Counted from the stretch's first letter, positions 17,889-26,821 are shown. The stretch is 64,000 bases of DNA from Candidatus Competibacteraceae bacterium (GCA_016699715.1 CP065007.1:2542001-2606000), one strand, 5' to 3'. Notes: generated from the letters alone by a model not told the origin. Program-made: numbers and translations.

Positions 17889-19165
17889 CACCCTGTCAGA
17901 TCGTCGGCGTGCATGACGACGGCGCGGCTGGCCTCACGGCGCACGCCCAGGAACTCCTGCGCACGGCGGATCTGGTCATCGGCGCGCCCCATCAGTTGCG
18001 TGCCGTCGCGTCGGTGTTGTCGGAGCAGGCCGAACAGCGTGATGCGAACGGTCGCGTCGCCGCCGTGGCCGCCTGGGTCGAGGAGGCACTGAGCGCCGGG
18101 CGGCGAGTGGTGGTGCTCGCCACCGGCGATCCACTCTGCTTTGGTATTGCCGCCGGTTTGATCGCCGCGTTGGGGCGTGAGCGGGTCCACGTCGTACCGA
18201 CGCTGTCCAGCGTGCAATTGGCCGCGGCCCGTCTCGGCCTGTCCTGGCAGGATGCCAAGCTGGTTTCGGTTCATGCCGCCGACGCCGGCGAATGGGCGCC
18301 CGGCGCCCGCCACGATCACGGCCTGGCGCCACTGGCGCGGGCGCTCGGCCAGCATGATCTGCTGCTTTGCCTGACCTCGCCGGCCAACGATCCGGCGCGC
18401 ATCGCCCGTCTGCTGCTGGCGGCCGGATTGGGTGAGGCGTTTCGCCTCGACGTGGCGGCATGCCTCAACGCGCCCGACGAAGCGCTATTTACCGATCTCA
18501 CGCCGGCGGCGGTGGCGGAGCGGACTTTTCCCGCGCCCAATGTGCTGATCCTGCGCCGCATCGTGCCGCGCCCGCCGCGCCCGCGATTCGGTATCGAGGA
18601 CGAAGAGTACGCCCAGCGCCAGCCGGAACAGGGTTTGCTCACCAAGCTCGAAGTGCGCGCCGTCGCGCTCGCCAAGCTGCGACTCGATCCCGCCGCCCTG
18701 GTTTGGGACATCGGCGCCGGCGCCGGCACGGTCGGTCTCGAAGCGGCCTTGCTGTGCCCGGACGGCCATGTCTACGCCATCGAAAAAAATCCGGACGACA
18801 GCGCCAACGCCCGTGCCAACGCCCGCCGTTTCGGCATCCTCAACTACACGCTGATCACGGATCGGGCGCCCGCCCAACTGGAAACCTGGCCTGATCCCGA
18901 CGCGGTGTTCATCGGCGGCTCGAGCGGTGCCCTGTCGGTGCTGATCGAACGGAGTCTTGCTCGCCTCAAGCCGGGTGGCCGACTGGCGATCGATGTCGTC
19001 ACCTTCGAGAATTTCGCCACCGCCATGGCTGCCGCGCGGAGCAGTGGCCTGCGGTGGGAGGTGCTGCAACTGTCGGCGGCGCGCAGCCAGCCCATTCTTC
19101 AACTACACCGCTTGGCCGCGCAAAACCCGGTGTGGATCGTGGTCGTTACGAAGGAGTGCACATGA
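17885..19165 (+). CDS. cobL: Bifunctional CbiE-CbiT (CobL): (cobalt-)precorrin-6B/7 methyltransferase and decarboxylase
   Basis: Methylates C5 and C15 and decarboxylates the C12 acetate. 426 aa from ATG 17885 (ATGA overlap with cbiD). N-terminal CbiE tetrapyrrole-methylase half (~1-225) with VLATGDPLCFGIAAGL. C-terminal CbiT class I methyltransferase half begins near residue 235 with the FGIEDEEY linker and shows a typical SAM motif WDIGAGAGTVGLEAAL. Ends over the cobI start (ATGA), whose Shine-Dalgarno AAGGAG lies within the last codons of cobL. Confidence 0.95.
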   Translation: MTPCQIVGVHDDGAAGLTAHAQELLRTADLVIGAPHQLRAVASVLSEQAEQRDANGRVAAVAAWVEEALSAGRRVVVLATGDPLCFGIAAGLIAALGRERVHVVPTLSSVQLAAARLGLSWQDAKLVSVHAADAGEWAPGARHDHGLAPLARALGQHDLLLCLTSPANDPARIARLLLAAGLGEAFRLDVAACLNAPDEALFTDLTPAAVAERTFPAPNVLILRRIVPRPPRPRFGIEDEEYAQRQPEQGLLTKLEVRAVALAKLRLDPAALVWDIGAGAGTVGLEAALLCPDGHVYAIEKNPDDSANARANARRFGILNYTLITDRAPAQLETWPDPDAVFIGGSSGALSVLIERSLARLKPGGRLAIDVVTFENFATAMAAARSSGLRWEVLQLSAARSQPILQLHRLAAQNPVWIVVVTKECT

Positions 19166-19941
19166 AAGCAGTGTTTGGTCGCCTGATCGGCGTTTCCATG
19201 GGACCCGGTGATCCCGATCTGATCACCCGGCGGGCTTGGACGGCGCTGTCCAGCCCGGCACGATGGGTTTATCCGGTGAAGAAGGAAGGGGAGCCGTCCT
19301 TTGTACTCGATATCGCCCAGCGTGGCGGATTGGCGGTGCCGGCCGATGCCTTGCCGCTGGTGTTTCCGATGACCACCCAGGCCGAGCTGTTGGCCCGCGC
19401 CTGGCTGCACGCGGCCACGTTGACGGTCGAACGGCTGGCCGACGGGCAGGATGTGCTCTTCCTGGTCGAAGGCGATGCCTCGACCTATTCCACGTTCGGC
19501 CATCTGGCTCGCGCCGTGCGCCAGTTGCAGCCGGCGATCGCGGTCGAAGTGATCCCCGGCGTCAGCTCCTACTGCGCCAGCGCGGCCCGCATCGCTCAGC
19601 CGATGGTCGAGGCCGACGAAGCATTGGCGGTGTTACCCGCGTCCTATGGTGTCGAGGTCGTCGATCACATGCTCGACCAATTCGACAGCCTGGTCCTGCT
19701 GAAGATCAAGCCGATGCTCGATGAGCTGCTGGACCTCCTCGAACGACGCGGTATCGCCCAACATGCGGTGTATGTCGAAAAAGTCGGCACGCCCGAGGAG
19801 CGCGTGGTGCGGAACGTGTTGTCGCTGCGCGATGAAACCGTGCCTTATCTGTCGCTGTTGCTGGTCCGCAACCCCCGCCGTGTCAAGCCGCCGATTTCGC
19901 GGGGTTGCCGCCCCCGGCGGGTCCGCGAGGTCGCCTCGTGA
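19162..19941 (+). CDS. cobI: (Cobalt-)precorrin-2 C20-methyltransferase
   Basis: CobI/CbiL; adds the C20 methyl with SAM to give (cobalt-)precorrin-3. 259 aa from ATG 19162. Motifs: GVSMGPGDPDLITRRA at the N-terminus, FLVEGDASTYSTFGHLA, and EVIPGVSSYCASAARI. Lys-rich segment PVKKEGEPSFVLDIA is characteristic of the precorrin-2 enzymes. The C-terminal ~20 residues are Arg-rich. Overlaps cobL upstream and cbiG downstream by 4 nt each. Confidence 0.94.
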   Translation: MKAVFGRLIGVSMGPGDPDLITRRAWTALSSPARWVYPVKKEGEPSFVLDIAQRGGLAVPADALPLVFPMTTQAELLARAWLHAATLTVERLADGQDVLFLVEGDASTYSTFGHLARAVRQLQPAIAVEVIPGVSSYCASAARIAQPMVEADEALAVLPASYGVEVVDHMLDQFDSLVLLKIKPMLDELLDLLERRGIAQHAVYVEKVGTPEERVVRNVLSLRDETVPYLSLLLVRNPRRVKPPISRGCRPRRVREVAS

Positions 19942-20693
19942 GGCATCACCTGCCGTTCGGCCCGGAGCAGGTGGCGGTGGTGAGCATCACCCGTTCCGGG
20001 GTCGTCCAGGCCGGCCGCGTGATCGCGGTCCTACCCGGTGCCCGGCTGTTTGCCCCGGAAAAATTCCGCGCCGAGGCCGAAGCCGCCGCCCCCGGTTTCG
20101 CGAGCTGTTTCGCCGGCCAGACCGCCGACCAGATCCCGATGCTGTTCGCGCGGTTCGATGGCATCGTCGCCATCGTCGCGCTGGGGATCGTGGTGCGGCT
20201 GATCGCGCCGCATTTGCGCGACAAGGTCCACGATCCCGGCATCGTCGTGCTCGACGAGGGCGGCCGTTTCGCCATTCCGGTGCTGTCCGGTCATATCGGC
20301 GGCGCCAACGCGCTGGCGGCGCTGCTGGCCGAGCGGATCGGCGCCACGCCCGTATTCACCACGGCTTCCGACAGTCGCGGCACTCTGGCGGTCGATCTGC
20401 TCGGCCGCGAGTTCGGCTGGCGCATCGACGCACCCAAGGATAACGTCACCCGCGCCAGCGCCGCCGTGGTCAACGATGAGCCGGTGGCCCTGGTGCAGGA
20501 GGCCGGTACCCGGCATTGGTGGACGCGAACGGCGCCGCTGCCGACCAATCTTCGGATCTGTACCGTGCTGGAGGACATCGACCCGGCGGCTTTCGCGGCC
20601 GTGTTGTGGATCAGCCGACGCGTCGTGCCGGACCTGCCGGCGGCATTGGCCGCCAAACTGGTGACTTACCGCCCACCGGAGGGCATGGAATGA
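19938..20693 (+). CDS. cbiG: CbiG N-terminal and middle domains: cobalt-precorrin-5A hydrolase
   Basis: Opens the delta-lactone of cobalt-precorrin-5A and releases the C20-methyl fragment as acetaldehyde. 251 aa from GTG 19938 (GTGA overlap with cobI). Conserved N-domain motif GIVVRLIAPHLRDKVHDPGIVVLDE and VLSGHIGGANALA are intact. The usual C-terminal CbiG domain is missing from this chain and is instead the separate next gene, overlapping by 4 nt. So CbiG is split into two polypeptides here. Confidence 0.9.
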   Translation: MRHHLPFGPEQVAVVSITRSGVVQAGRVIAVLPGARLFAPEKFRAEAEAAAPGFASCFAGQTADQIPMLFARFDGIVAIVALGIVVRLIAPHLRDKVHDPGIVVLDEGGRFAIPVLSGHIGGANALAALLAERIGATPVFTTASDSRGTLAVDLLGREFGWRIDAPKDNVTRASAAVVNDEPVALVQEAGTRHWWTRTAPLPTNLRICTVLEDIDPAAFAAVLWISRRVVPDLPAALAAKLVTYRPPEGME

Positions 20694-21121
20694 ACGCGAT
20701 CCCTCTTCGCCTCGCCCTCGGTCTCGGCTGCGACCGTGGCACGCCGATGGCCACCTTGACGCGCGCTGTCGATGAAGCGCTGGCCGAGGTGGCGCGGCAA
20801 GCGGGCGCGCCCCTGGAAATCGTCGCCGCCGCCAGTATCGACCTCAAGGCGGACGAGGTGGGCCTGCTGGAACTGGCTCGTGCCCATGGCTGGTCGTTGT
20901 GCTTTTACCCAGCCGCGCGGTTGGCGGTCGTGCCGGTGCCCCATCCCTCGGAAACCGTGCGCCGTCATACCGGTACGCCTTCGGTGTCGGAGGCGGCCGC
21001 GCTGCTGGCCGCCGGAACGCGCGAGCCCGCCGCCACGAGTCAGTTGCTGGTTGCAAAACATCGGGTGCGCGGCCCCGATGGGCGCAGCGCCACTGTCTCG
21101 ATCGCAAGGATCATCCCCTGA
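20690..21121 (+). CDS. CbiG C-terminal-domain / CobE-like protein
   Basis: 143 aa, ATG 20690 overlapping the cbiG stop. Starts with the family signature LALGLGCDRGTPMATL and carries IDLKADEVGLLELA and the GTPSVSEAAALLAAG stretch found in CbiG C-domains and CobE. In the anaerobic pathway this domain normally forms the C-terminal third of CbiG. Here it is likely to work with the upstream protein as a two-chain CbiG, or as the poorly understood CobE. It is followed immediately by cobJ with a one-base stop/start overlap. Confidence 0.85.
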   Translation: MNAIPLRLALGLGCDRGTPMATLTRAVDEALAEVARQAGAPLEIVAAASIDLKADEVGLLELARAHGWSLCFYPAARLAVVPVPHPSETVRRHTGTPSVSEAAALLAAGTREPAATSQLLVAKHRVRGPDGRSATVSIARIIP

Positions 21122-22065
21122 TGACGACCCCATGTCCCACCGGCAGAATTTCCCTGGTCGGCATCGGTCCGGGCAGTCTGGACCACATGACGCCGGCGGC
21201 GCGCCAGGCGATCATCGAAGCCGACACCGTGATCGGCTACGCCACCTACATCAAGCTGATCAAGCCCCTACTCGATGGCAAGGAGGTCATCAAGAAAGCG
21301 ATGACCGAAGAGATCGACCGCGCCCTGGAGGCCCTGGAGCGTGCCCGCCAGGGTCGGCGAGTGGCGCTGGTGTGTTCCGGTGATGCCGGCGTGTACGGCA
21401 TGGCCGGGCCGACCTACGAGGTGTTGTTCGAAGCGGGTTGGACGCCGGACTCGAACATCGAGGTCGAGGTCATCCCCGGTGCTTCGGCGCTCAATAGTTG
21501 CGCCGCGCGGGTCGGTGCGCCGCTGACGCACGATTTCTGCGCCATTTCGCTATCCGACTTGTTGACGCCGTGGCCGGTAATCGCGCGCCGGCTCCAGGCC
21601 GCCGCCGTCGCCGATTTCGTGGTGGCGCTCTACAACCCGAAGAGCGGGCGGCGCGGCGAGCAGATCGTTCACGCCCAAACGATCTTGCTCGCCCATCGCG
21701 ATCCGCAAACGCCGGTCGCCATCGTCAAGTCCGCTTACCGCGCCAAACAGCGGGTGGATCTGGCCACGCTCGCCGATCTCGCGGAATGCGAGATCGGCAT
21801 GTCGTCCACCGTGCTCATCGGCAACAGCCACACCTTCGTCCGCGACGGCCTGATGGTCACGCCGCGCGGCTATGCCCATAAATACGACGTTACCAGCGGC
21901 GAACCCAGGGAAGGCGAGCGGCGCGGCCGCTCGCTGTCCACTGGCCTGGTGGGCTGGCGCGCGGCCCTGCGCGAGAACGCGGCAACGCCCGAGGTGTTGG
22001 CCGCACAGCTCGGTTTGCCCGAGGCTTACCTGCGGTATGTATTGAACGAATCCACGACCGTTTGA
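21121..22065 (+). CDS. cobJ: (Cobalt-)precorrin-3B C17-methyltransferase
   Basis: CobJ/CbiH; methylates C17 and drives ring contraction in the anaerobic route. 314 aa from ATG 21121. Motifs: ISLVGIGPGSLDHMTPAA, VALVCSGDAGVYGMAGPTYE, EVIPGASALNSCAARVGAPL, SLSDLLTPW and VVALYNPKS. The C-terminal ~55 residues after the methylase core are an extension of unknown role (GWRAALRENAATPEVLAAQLGL). Last gene of the operon. No precorrin-6A reductase follows. Confidence 0.95.
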   Translation: MTTPCPTGRISLVGIGPGSLDHMTPAARQAIIEADTVIGYATYIKLIKPLLDGKEVIKKAMTEEIDRALEALERARQGRRVALVCSGDAGVYGMAGPTYEVLFEAGWTPDSNIEVEVIPGASALNSCAARVGAPLTHDFCAISLSDLLTPWPVIARRLQAAAVADFVVALYNPKSGRRGEQIVHAQTILLAHRDPQTPVAIVKSAYRAKQRVDLATLADLAECEIGMSSTVLIGNSHTFVRDGLMVTPRGYAHKYDVTSGEPREGERRGRSLSTGLVGWRAALRENAATPEVLAAQLGLPEAYLRYVLNESTTV

Positions 22066-22108
22066 GCCGTTCGTTTCAAGACCGTCCGCGCCTTAATGCG
22101 TTGCCACT

Positions 22109-22137
22109 TTGCATTTAGCAACAGGCATGAGTACAAT
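22109..22137 (+). promoter_or_regulatory. Sigma-70 promoter for rpsU
   Basis: TTGCAT (22109-22114), a 17-nt spacer and TACAAT (22132-22137), in the AT-rich gap before rpsU. The start codon at 22205 is preceded by GAGGTGA. Probably drives the rpsU-yqeY-dnaG macromolecular-synthesis unit. Confidence 0.6.
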
Positions 22138-22204
22138 TTACTATTTTCCGCATAGTCCGACTCCAGCTTTTTTCGCCCAAGACCATGAATGAGGTGATGG
22201 TTTA

Positions 22205-22420
22205 ATGCCTGCCGTGAAAGTCAAAGATAACGAGCCGTTTGATGTCGCGCTGCGCCGCTTCAAGCGTTCCTGCGAAAAAGCCGGCGTGCTGTCCGAAGTA
22301 CGCCGCCGCGAGTTTTACGAAAAGCCCACCCAGGAACGCAAACGCAAGCGAGCCGCCGCCGTCAAGCGCCACTTGAAGAAGCTTTCCCGGGAAGCTGCCC
22401 GCCGTGTTCGTCTGTTCTGA
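22205..22420 (+). CDS. rpsU: 30S ribosomal protein S21
   Basis: Small-subunit protein needed for mRNA base-pairing at initiation. 71 aa, the normal length, extremely basic, with MPAVKVKDNEPFDVALRRFK and the C-terminal RKRAAAVKRHLKKL. First gene of the classical rpsU-dnaG-rpoD macromolecular synthesis order, here with yqeY inserted as is usual in many gammaproteobacteria. Strong Shine-Dalgarno GAGGTGA; promoter at 22109. Confidence 0.98.
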   Translation: MPAVKVKDNEPFDVALRRFKRSCEKAGVLSEVRRREFYEKPTQERKRKRAAAVKRHLKKLSREAARRVRLF

Positions 22421-22467
22421 TCTGAATCAGCCCTCCTGTCGCCCCTTCCGTTCGCGAGTCCGCCGTC

Positions 22468-22914
22468 ATGTCCCTCAAAGACCGTATTCAGGATGACATG
22501 AAAACCGCCATGCGCGCCAAGGACAAGGAACGCCTTGGCGCGATTCGCCTGATTCTGGCCGCCGTCAAGCAGCGCGAGGTAGACGAGCGCATCGAGCTGA
22601 ACGATGCTCAGATGCTCGGCGTGCTGGAAAAGATGATCAAGCAGCGCCGGGAATCGCTGGCGCAGTACCAAAGCGCCGGCCGTGAGGACCTGGCCGCCAG
22701 GGAGTCCTTCGAAATCGAGGTGATCCAATCCTACTTGCCGGCGCCACTGAGCGAAGCGGACATCGACACACTGGTCGCCAACGCCGTTGCCGTGACCGGA
22801 GCCCAATCGGTACGCGACATGGGCAAAGTCATGGCCCTGATCAAGGATCAGGCGCAGGGTCGGGCCGACATGGCCAAGATCAGCACCCGGGTCAAGGCCC
22901 GTCTCGACGCCTGA
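22468..22914 (+). CDS. yqeY: GatB/YqeY domain-containing protein
   Basis: 148 aa, the length of the YqeY family, related to the tail domain of the GatB amidotransferase subunit. Opens MSLKDRIQDDMKTAMRAKDKERLGAIRLILAA's first segment and contains YQSAGREDLAARE and QSYLPAPLSEADI, all family hallmarks. The molecular function is not established; tRNA binding has been suggested. Lies 47 nt after rpsU and ~100 nt before dnaG. Confidence 0.93.
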   Translation: MSLKDRIQDDMKTAMRAKDKERLGAIRLILAAVKQREVDERIELNDAQMLGVLEKMIKQRRESLAQYQSAGREDLAARESFEIEVIQSYLPAPLSEADIDTLVANAVAVTGAQSVRDMGKVMALIKDQAQGRADMAKISTRVKARLDA

Positions 22915-23011
22915 CCGGAACTGGTTTCACGCCCACGCGTTCCAATCCGTCATGCTTTTCATTGTGCTCGACCGCTGACGGCCGCCCGCCGGTTCGCTAG
23001 GCTTTGTGGAT

Positions 23012-24748
23012 ATGGCTGGCCGCATACCTCAGGAATTCATCGATCAATTGCTTAGCCGGGCAGATCTCGTCGAGATCGTCAACGCTCGAGTGCCGCTGCG
23101 TCGAATGGGCCATGAATTCATGGCCTGCTGTCCGTTTCACGCCGAAAAAACCCCGTCGTTTACGGTCAGCCCGCGCAAGCAGTTCTACCATTGCTTCGGC
23201 TGTGGCGCTCACGGTACCGCCATCGGCTTCCTGATGGCCTACGAGCGACTGGAATTTCCGGACGCGGTTGAAGATCTGGCTCGCCTGGTCGGGTTGGAAG
23301 TACCCAAGACCGGCGGCGGCCCGAGCGGCTCCGGTTCGTTTCGGTCATTGCTGGACTGGTTGGCTCAGGCCGACCGGTTCTTTCGCCAGCGGTTGCGCGA
23401 ACATCCGGCCCGGCAACGAGCGGTCGACTACCTGCGCCAGCGCGGGCTGACCGGCCAGATCGCCGCTACGTTCGGGATCGGTTATGCACCGCCCGGTTGG
23501 AGCAATCTGAGCCAGGCACTGCACGAAGCCGGTGCCACGGTTCAGGACCTCGTCGATGCCGGCCTGGCCAGCCGCGACGAGCAGGGTCGGCCGCGCGACC
23601 GGTTCCGCGACCGCATCATGTTCCCGATCCGCGACCGCCGCGGCCGGGTCATCGCTTTCGGCGGGCGGGCGCTGGATAGCGACACCACGCCCAAGTATCT
23701 CAACTCCCCGGAGACGCCGGTATTTCACAAGGGCGCGGAGCTATACGGCCTGCACGAGGCTCGCATCCATACCCCGCACTTGCGGCGGTTGGTGGTGGTT
23801 GAAGGTTACATGGATGTGGTGGCGCTGGCCCAGCATGATATTTCCTACGCCGTTGCCACGCTGGGCACGGCCACCACCCCCGAGCATGTCGAGCGGTTGT
23901 TTCGCACGGTCAATGACCTGGTGTTCTGTTTTGACGGCGACCGCGCCGGGCGGGCGGCGGCGACGCGGGCGTTGGAGGTCGCGCTGCCGTTCCTGCGCGA
24001 CGGCCGGCAGGTCGGTTTTTTGCTGCTGCCCGAAGGCGAGGACCCGGATACGCTGATCCGGCGGGAAGGCCGGGTGGGGTTCGAACGGCAGCTGGAACAA
24101 GCCGTGTCACTGGCTGATTATTTGTTCGCCGAACTGCGCGCCCAGGCCGACCCCAACACGCTGGCTGGGCGCGCCCGCTTGGCCGAACTGGCCCGACCGC
24201 TGTTGGAAAAGCTGCCCGAAGGGCATTTTCGGGATCTGATGGTGGAACGTCTGCGCCAGGAAGCGCAACTAATGCATACCCGTCTGCGGCTTCCGGTGGG
24301 CGGAACCGTCGACCTCGCCCGGCACAACCTGCAACTGACTCGCACCCCGCTGCGCAAGGCGATTGCCTTGCTGCTCTATCGCCCCGAACTGGCGTGGGCG
24401 GTGGTGGCGGACGATCCCGCCCTGCGGAGCGGCGAACCGGGCGTGAAGTTGTTGGCCGAATTGATCGGCGGTTTGCGCGCCAACCCCGATTTGAGCATTG
24501 CCGCGCTGCTGGAGCGCTATCGCGATACCCGCGAGGGTGCGATTCTGGAGCGGTTGGCTCAGTGGCGCTTGGAAGCACTGGAAGAAGATTTTCAGTTTGA
24601 ACAAGAGTTTGCCGACATCATTAGCTACCTGCGTCGGCGCAATGACCCGCGAGAACATTTGCTGGGAACACTGCGGGGTACGCCGCGCGCGCTCAGTTTT
24701 GAGGAACGGGAAGAATTGCGGAGCCTGGGTAAGCCACAAAAAACCTAA
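23012..24748 (+). CDS. dnaG: DNA primase DnaG
   Basis: Synthesises RNA primers for replication. 578 aa from ATG 23012 (MAGRIPQEFIDQLLSRADLV); a GTG two codons upstream also fits. CHC2 zinc finger with CCPFH and HCFGCG (residues ~39-65). RNA-polymerase basic motif region then the TOPRIM domain with VVVEGYMDVVAL and FCFDGDRAGRAAA (~265-315). C-terminal DnaB-interacting helical domain (~440-578). Precedes rpoD. Confidence 0.98.
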   Translation: MAGRIPQEFIDQLLSRADLVEIVNARVPLRRMGHEFMACCPFHAEKTPSFTVSPRKQFYHCFGCGAHGTAIGFLMAYERLEFPDAVEDLARLVGLEVPKTGGGPSGSGSFRSLLDWLAQADRFFRQRLREHPARQRAVDYLRQRGLTGQIAATFGIGYAPPGWSNLSQALHEAGATVQDLVDAGLASRDEQGRPRDRFRDRIMFPIRDRRGRVIAFGGRALDSDTTPKYLNSPETPVFHKGAELYGLHEARIHTPHLRRLVVVEGYMDVVALAQHDISYAVATLGTATTPEHVERLFRTVNDLVFCFDGDRAGRAAATRALEVALPFLRDGRQVGFLLLPEGEDPDTLIRREGRVGFERQLEQAVSLADYLFAELRAQADPNTLAGRARLAELARPLLEKLPEGHFRDLMVERLRQEAQLMHTRLRLPVGGTVDLARHNLQLTRTPLRKAIALLLYRPELAWAVVADDPALRSGEPGVKLLAELIGGLRANPDLSIAALLERYRDTREGAILERLAQWRLEALEEDFQFEQEFADIISYLRRRNDPREHLLGTLRGTPRALSFEEREELRSLGKPQKT

Positions 24749-24835
24749 TTTTTAATTGTTTGCGATTATTGGTTTGGTTTTTGTGATAGGCTCATTCGTT
24801 TAACTTTTTTATTCCTCTCAGTATGTGAATAAGTC

Positions 24836-26776
24836 ATGAGCGAGCAGCAACAGTCGCAATTAAAGAAATTGATCGCCCGCGGCAAGGAAAAAGGTTTTCT
24901 GACCTATGCCGAGGTGAACGACCATCTGCCCGATGATATCGTCGATCCCGAACAGATCGAAGACATCATCGCGATGATCAATGACATGGGCATTGAAGTC
25001 CACGAATTTGTGCCCGACACCGAGACCTTGTTGCTCAATGAGAACCCAGCCAGCGCCGACGACGATGTGGTCGCCGAGGAAGCCGCCGCCGCGCTGGCCG
25101 CCGTGGACAGCGAGTTCGGCCGCACCACCGATCCGGTGCGGATGTACATGCGCGAGATGGGTACGGTCGAATTGCTGACCCGCGAGGGCGAAATTCAGAT
25201 CGCCAAGCGCATCGAGGAAGGGATGGGCCAGGTGCTATCGGCGCTGGCCAACTATCCGCTGACAACCAGCGAACTGTTGCGAATTTACGATTCGATCAGC
25301 GACAACGGCACCCGGCTGAGCGATGTGATCAGCGGCTTCCAAGAGGACGAAGATGCCTCTTCGCCGATATCGGAGGAAGAAATACCGCTGACTTCGGATG
25401 ATCCGGATGCGGTAGTCGGCGAGGACGAAGAGGAAGCGGGCGAAGAGGAAGCGAGCGAAGAGGAAGCGGACGAAGAGGAAGCGGACGAAGAGGAAGCGGA
25501 CGAAGGGGAAGCGGGCGAAGAGGAAGCGGGCGAAGAGGAGGAGCAAGGCGTGGTCGAAAGCGGCCCCGACCCCGAGGAAACCGCCCGCCGTTTCGAGGAA
25601 TTGCGCGCCCTCTACCACCAAACCCAGTCCAGCGCGGACGAACTCGGTTTGCAGCACCTCCAAACTCAGGCGCTGCGCCAGCAACTCGGTGAGCGTTTCC
25701 TGCAATTTCGGCTGGTACCGAAGGCGCTTGACCAGTTGATCGCCAACCTGCATGAGATGGCCGAGCGCATCCGTTCCCGCGAAAAGGAAGTCATGCATAT
25801 CTGCGTCGGCAAGGCCCAGATGCCGCGCAAGACGTTTGTCACCTCGTTCCCGCAGAACGAGACCCGGCTGGATTGGGTGGAGGAACAGATTCAGGCCGGC
25901 AAGAAATATTCATCCTTACTGGCGGCGCAGCGTGACGACGTGCTGGCGGCGCAGCGACGATTGCAGGCGATTGAAACGGAAGTCCGGTTGTCGATCCACG
26001 AAATCAAGGACATCAACCGCCACATGTCGATCGGAGAAGCCAAGGCGCGTCGGGCCAAGAAAGAGATGGTCGAGGCCAACCTGCGACTGGTGATTTCCAT
26101 CGCCAAGAAGTACACCAATCGCGGTTTGCAGTTCCTGGATTTGATCCAGGAAGGCAACATCGGGCTGATGAAGGCGGTGGACAAGTTCGAATACCGGCGC
26201 GGCTACAAGTTTTCGACTTACGCCACCTGGTGGATCCGGCAGGCGATCACCCGCTCGATCGCCGATCAGGCCCGCACCATCCGCATTCCGGTGCATATGA
26301 TCGAGACCATCAACAAACTGAACCGGATTTCCCGGCAGATGCTGCAAGAGATGGGTCGTGAACCGACTCCGGAGGAACTGGCCAAGCGCATGGAGATGCC
26401 GGAGGACAAGGTTCGCAAGGTGCTGAAAATCGCCAAGGAACCCATTTCGATGGAGACGCCGATCGGCGACGACGAAGATTCGCACTTGGGCGACTTCATC
26501 GAGGACCTCATGGTGATGTCGCCGGTGGAAGCAGCCACGGTCGAAGGGTTGCGCGAATCCACTCGCGAAGTGTTGTCGACGCTGACCCCGCGTGAAGCCA
26601 AGGTGTTGCGAATGCGGTTCGGCATCGATATGCCGACCGATCACACCCTGGAGGAGGTCGGTAAACAGTTCGACGTGACTCGCGAGCGCATCCGCCAGAT
26701 TGAAGCCAAGGCCCTGCGTAAGCTGCGGCACCCGAATCGCTCGGAGCAACTGCGCAGCTTCCTGGATCTGGATTGA
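24836..26776 (+). CDS. rpoD: RNA polymerase sigma factor RpoD (sigma-70), with acidic repeat
   Basis: Primary sigma factor. 646 aa. Region 1.1 at the N-terminus, region 1.2 (DPVRMYMREMG), a non-conserved region, then regions 2-4 including LIQEGNIGLMKAVDKFEY, KFSTYATWWIRQAI, TIRIPVHMIETINK, EPISMETPIGDDEDSHLGDFIED and the C-terminal HTH ending RHPNRSEQLRSFLDLD. Between ~residues 195 and 240 the spacer is a run of Glu/Ala/Asp repeats (EEEAD/EEEAG), encoded by near-identical 15-bp units at ~25425-25545. This low-complexity acidic insert is longer than usual. It lies 87 nt after dnaG in an AT-rich gap that may hold a promoter. Confidence 0.98.
   Translation: MSEQQQSQLKKLIARGKEKGFLTYAEVNDHLPDDIVDPEQIEDIIAMINDMGIEVHEFVPDTETLLLNENPASADDDVVAEEAAAALAAVDSEFGRTTDPVRMYMREMGTVELLTREGEIQIAKRIEEGMGQVLSALANYPLTTSELLRIYDSISDNGTRLSDVISGFQEDEDASSPISEEEIPLTSDDPDAVVGEDEEEAGEEEASEEEADEEEADEEEADEGEAGEEEAGEEEEQGVVESGPDPEETARRFEELRALYHQTQSSADELGLQHLQTQALRQQLGERFLQFRLVPKALDQLIANLHEMAERIRSREKEVMHICVGKAQMPRKTFVTSFPQNETRLDWVEEQIQAGKKYSSLLAAQRDDVLAAQRRLQAIETEVRLSIHEIKDINRHMSIGEAKARRAKKEMVEANLRLVISIAKKYTNRGLQFLDLIQEGNIGLMKAVDKFEYRRGYKFSTYATWWIRQAITRSIADQARTIRIPVHMIETINKLNRISRQMLQEMGREPTPEELAKRMEMPEDKVRKVLKIAKEPISMETPIGDDEDSHLGDFIEDLMVMSPVEAATVEGLRESTREVLSTLTPREAKVLRMRFGIDMPTDHTLEEVGKQFDVTRERIRQIEAKALRKLRHPNRSEQLRSFLDLD
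25425..25545 (+). repeat. 15-bp tandem repeat encoding acidic EEEA(D/G/S) tract in rpoD
   Basis: About eight units of the type GAAGAGGAAGCGGAC/GGC/AGC in tandem with single substitutions, in frame, so unit gain or loss would not break rpoD. It falls in the non-conserved spacer between regions 1.2 and 2.1. Confidence 0.85.
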
Positions 26777-26804
26777 ATCGCTGGCGGGCACTCCGCGGGC
26801 CGGG

Positions 26805-26810
26805 TAAAAT
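26805..26810 (+). promoter_or_regulatory. Possible -10 element of the tRNA-Ile gene
   Basis: TAAAAT lies 11 nt before the tRNA 5' end, in the gap after rpoD. No convincing -35 is visible at 16-18 nt, so the assignment is weak; read-through from rpoD is the alternative. Confidence 0.3.
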
Positions 26811-26821
26811 TTCACGGTCAC

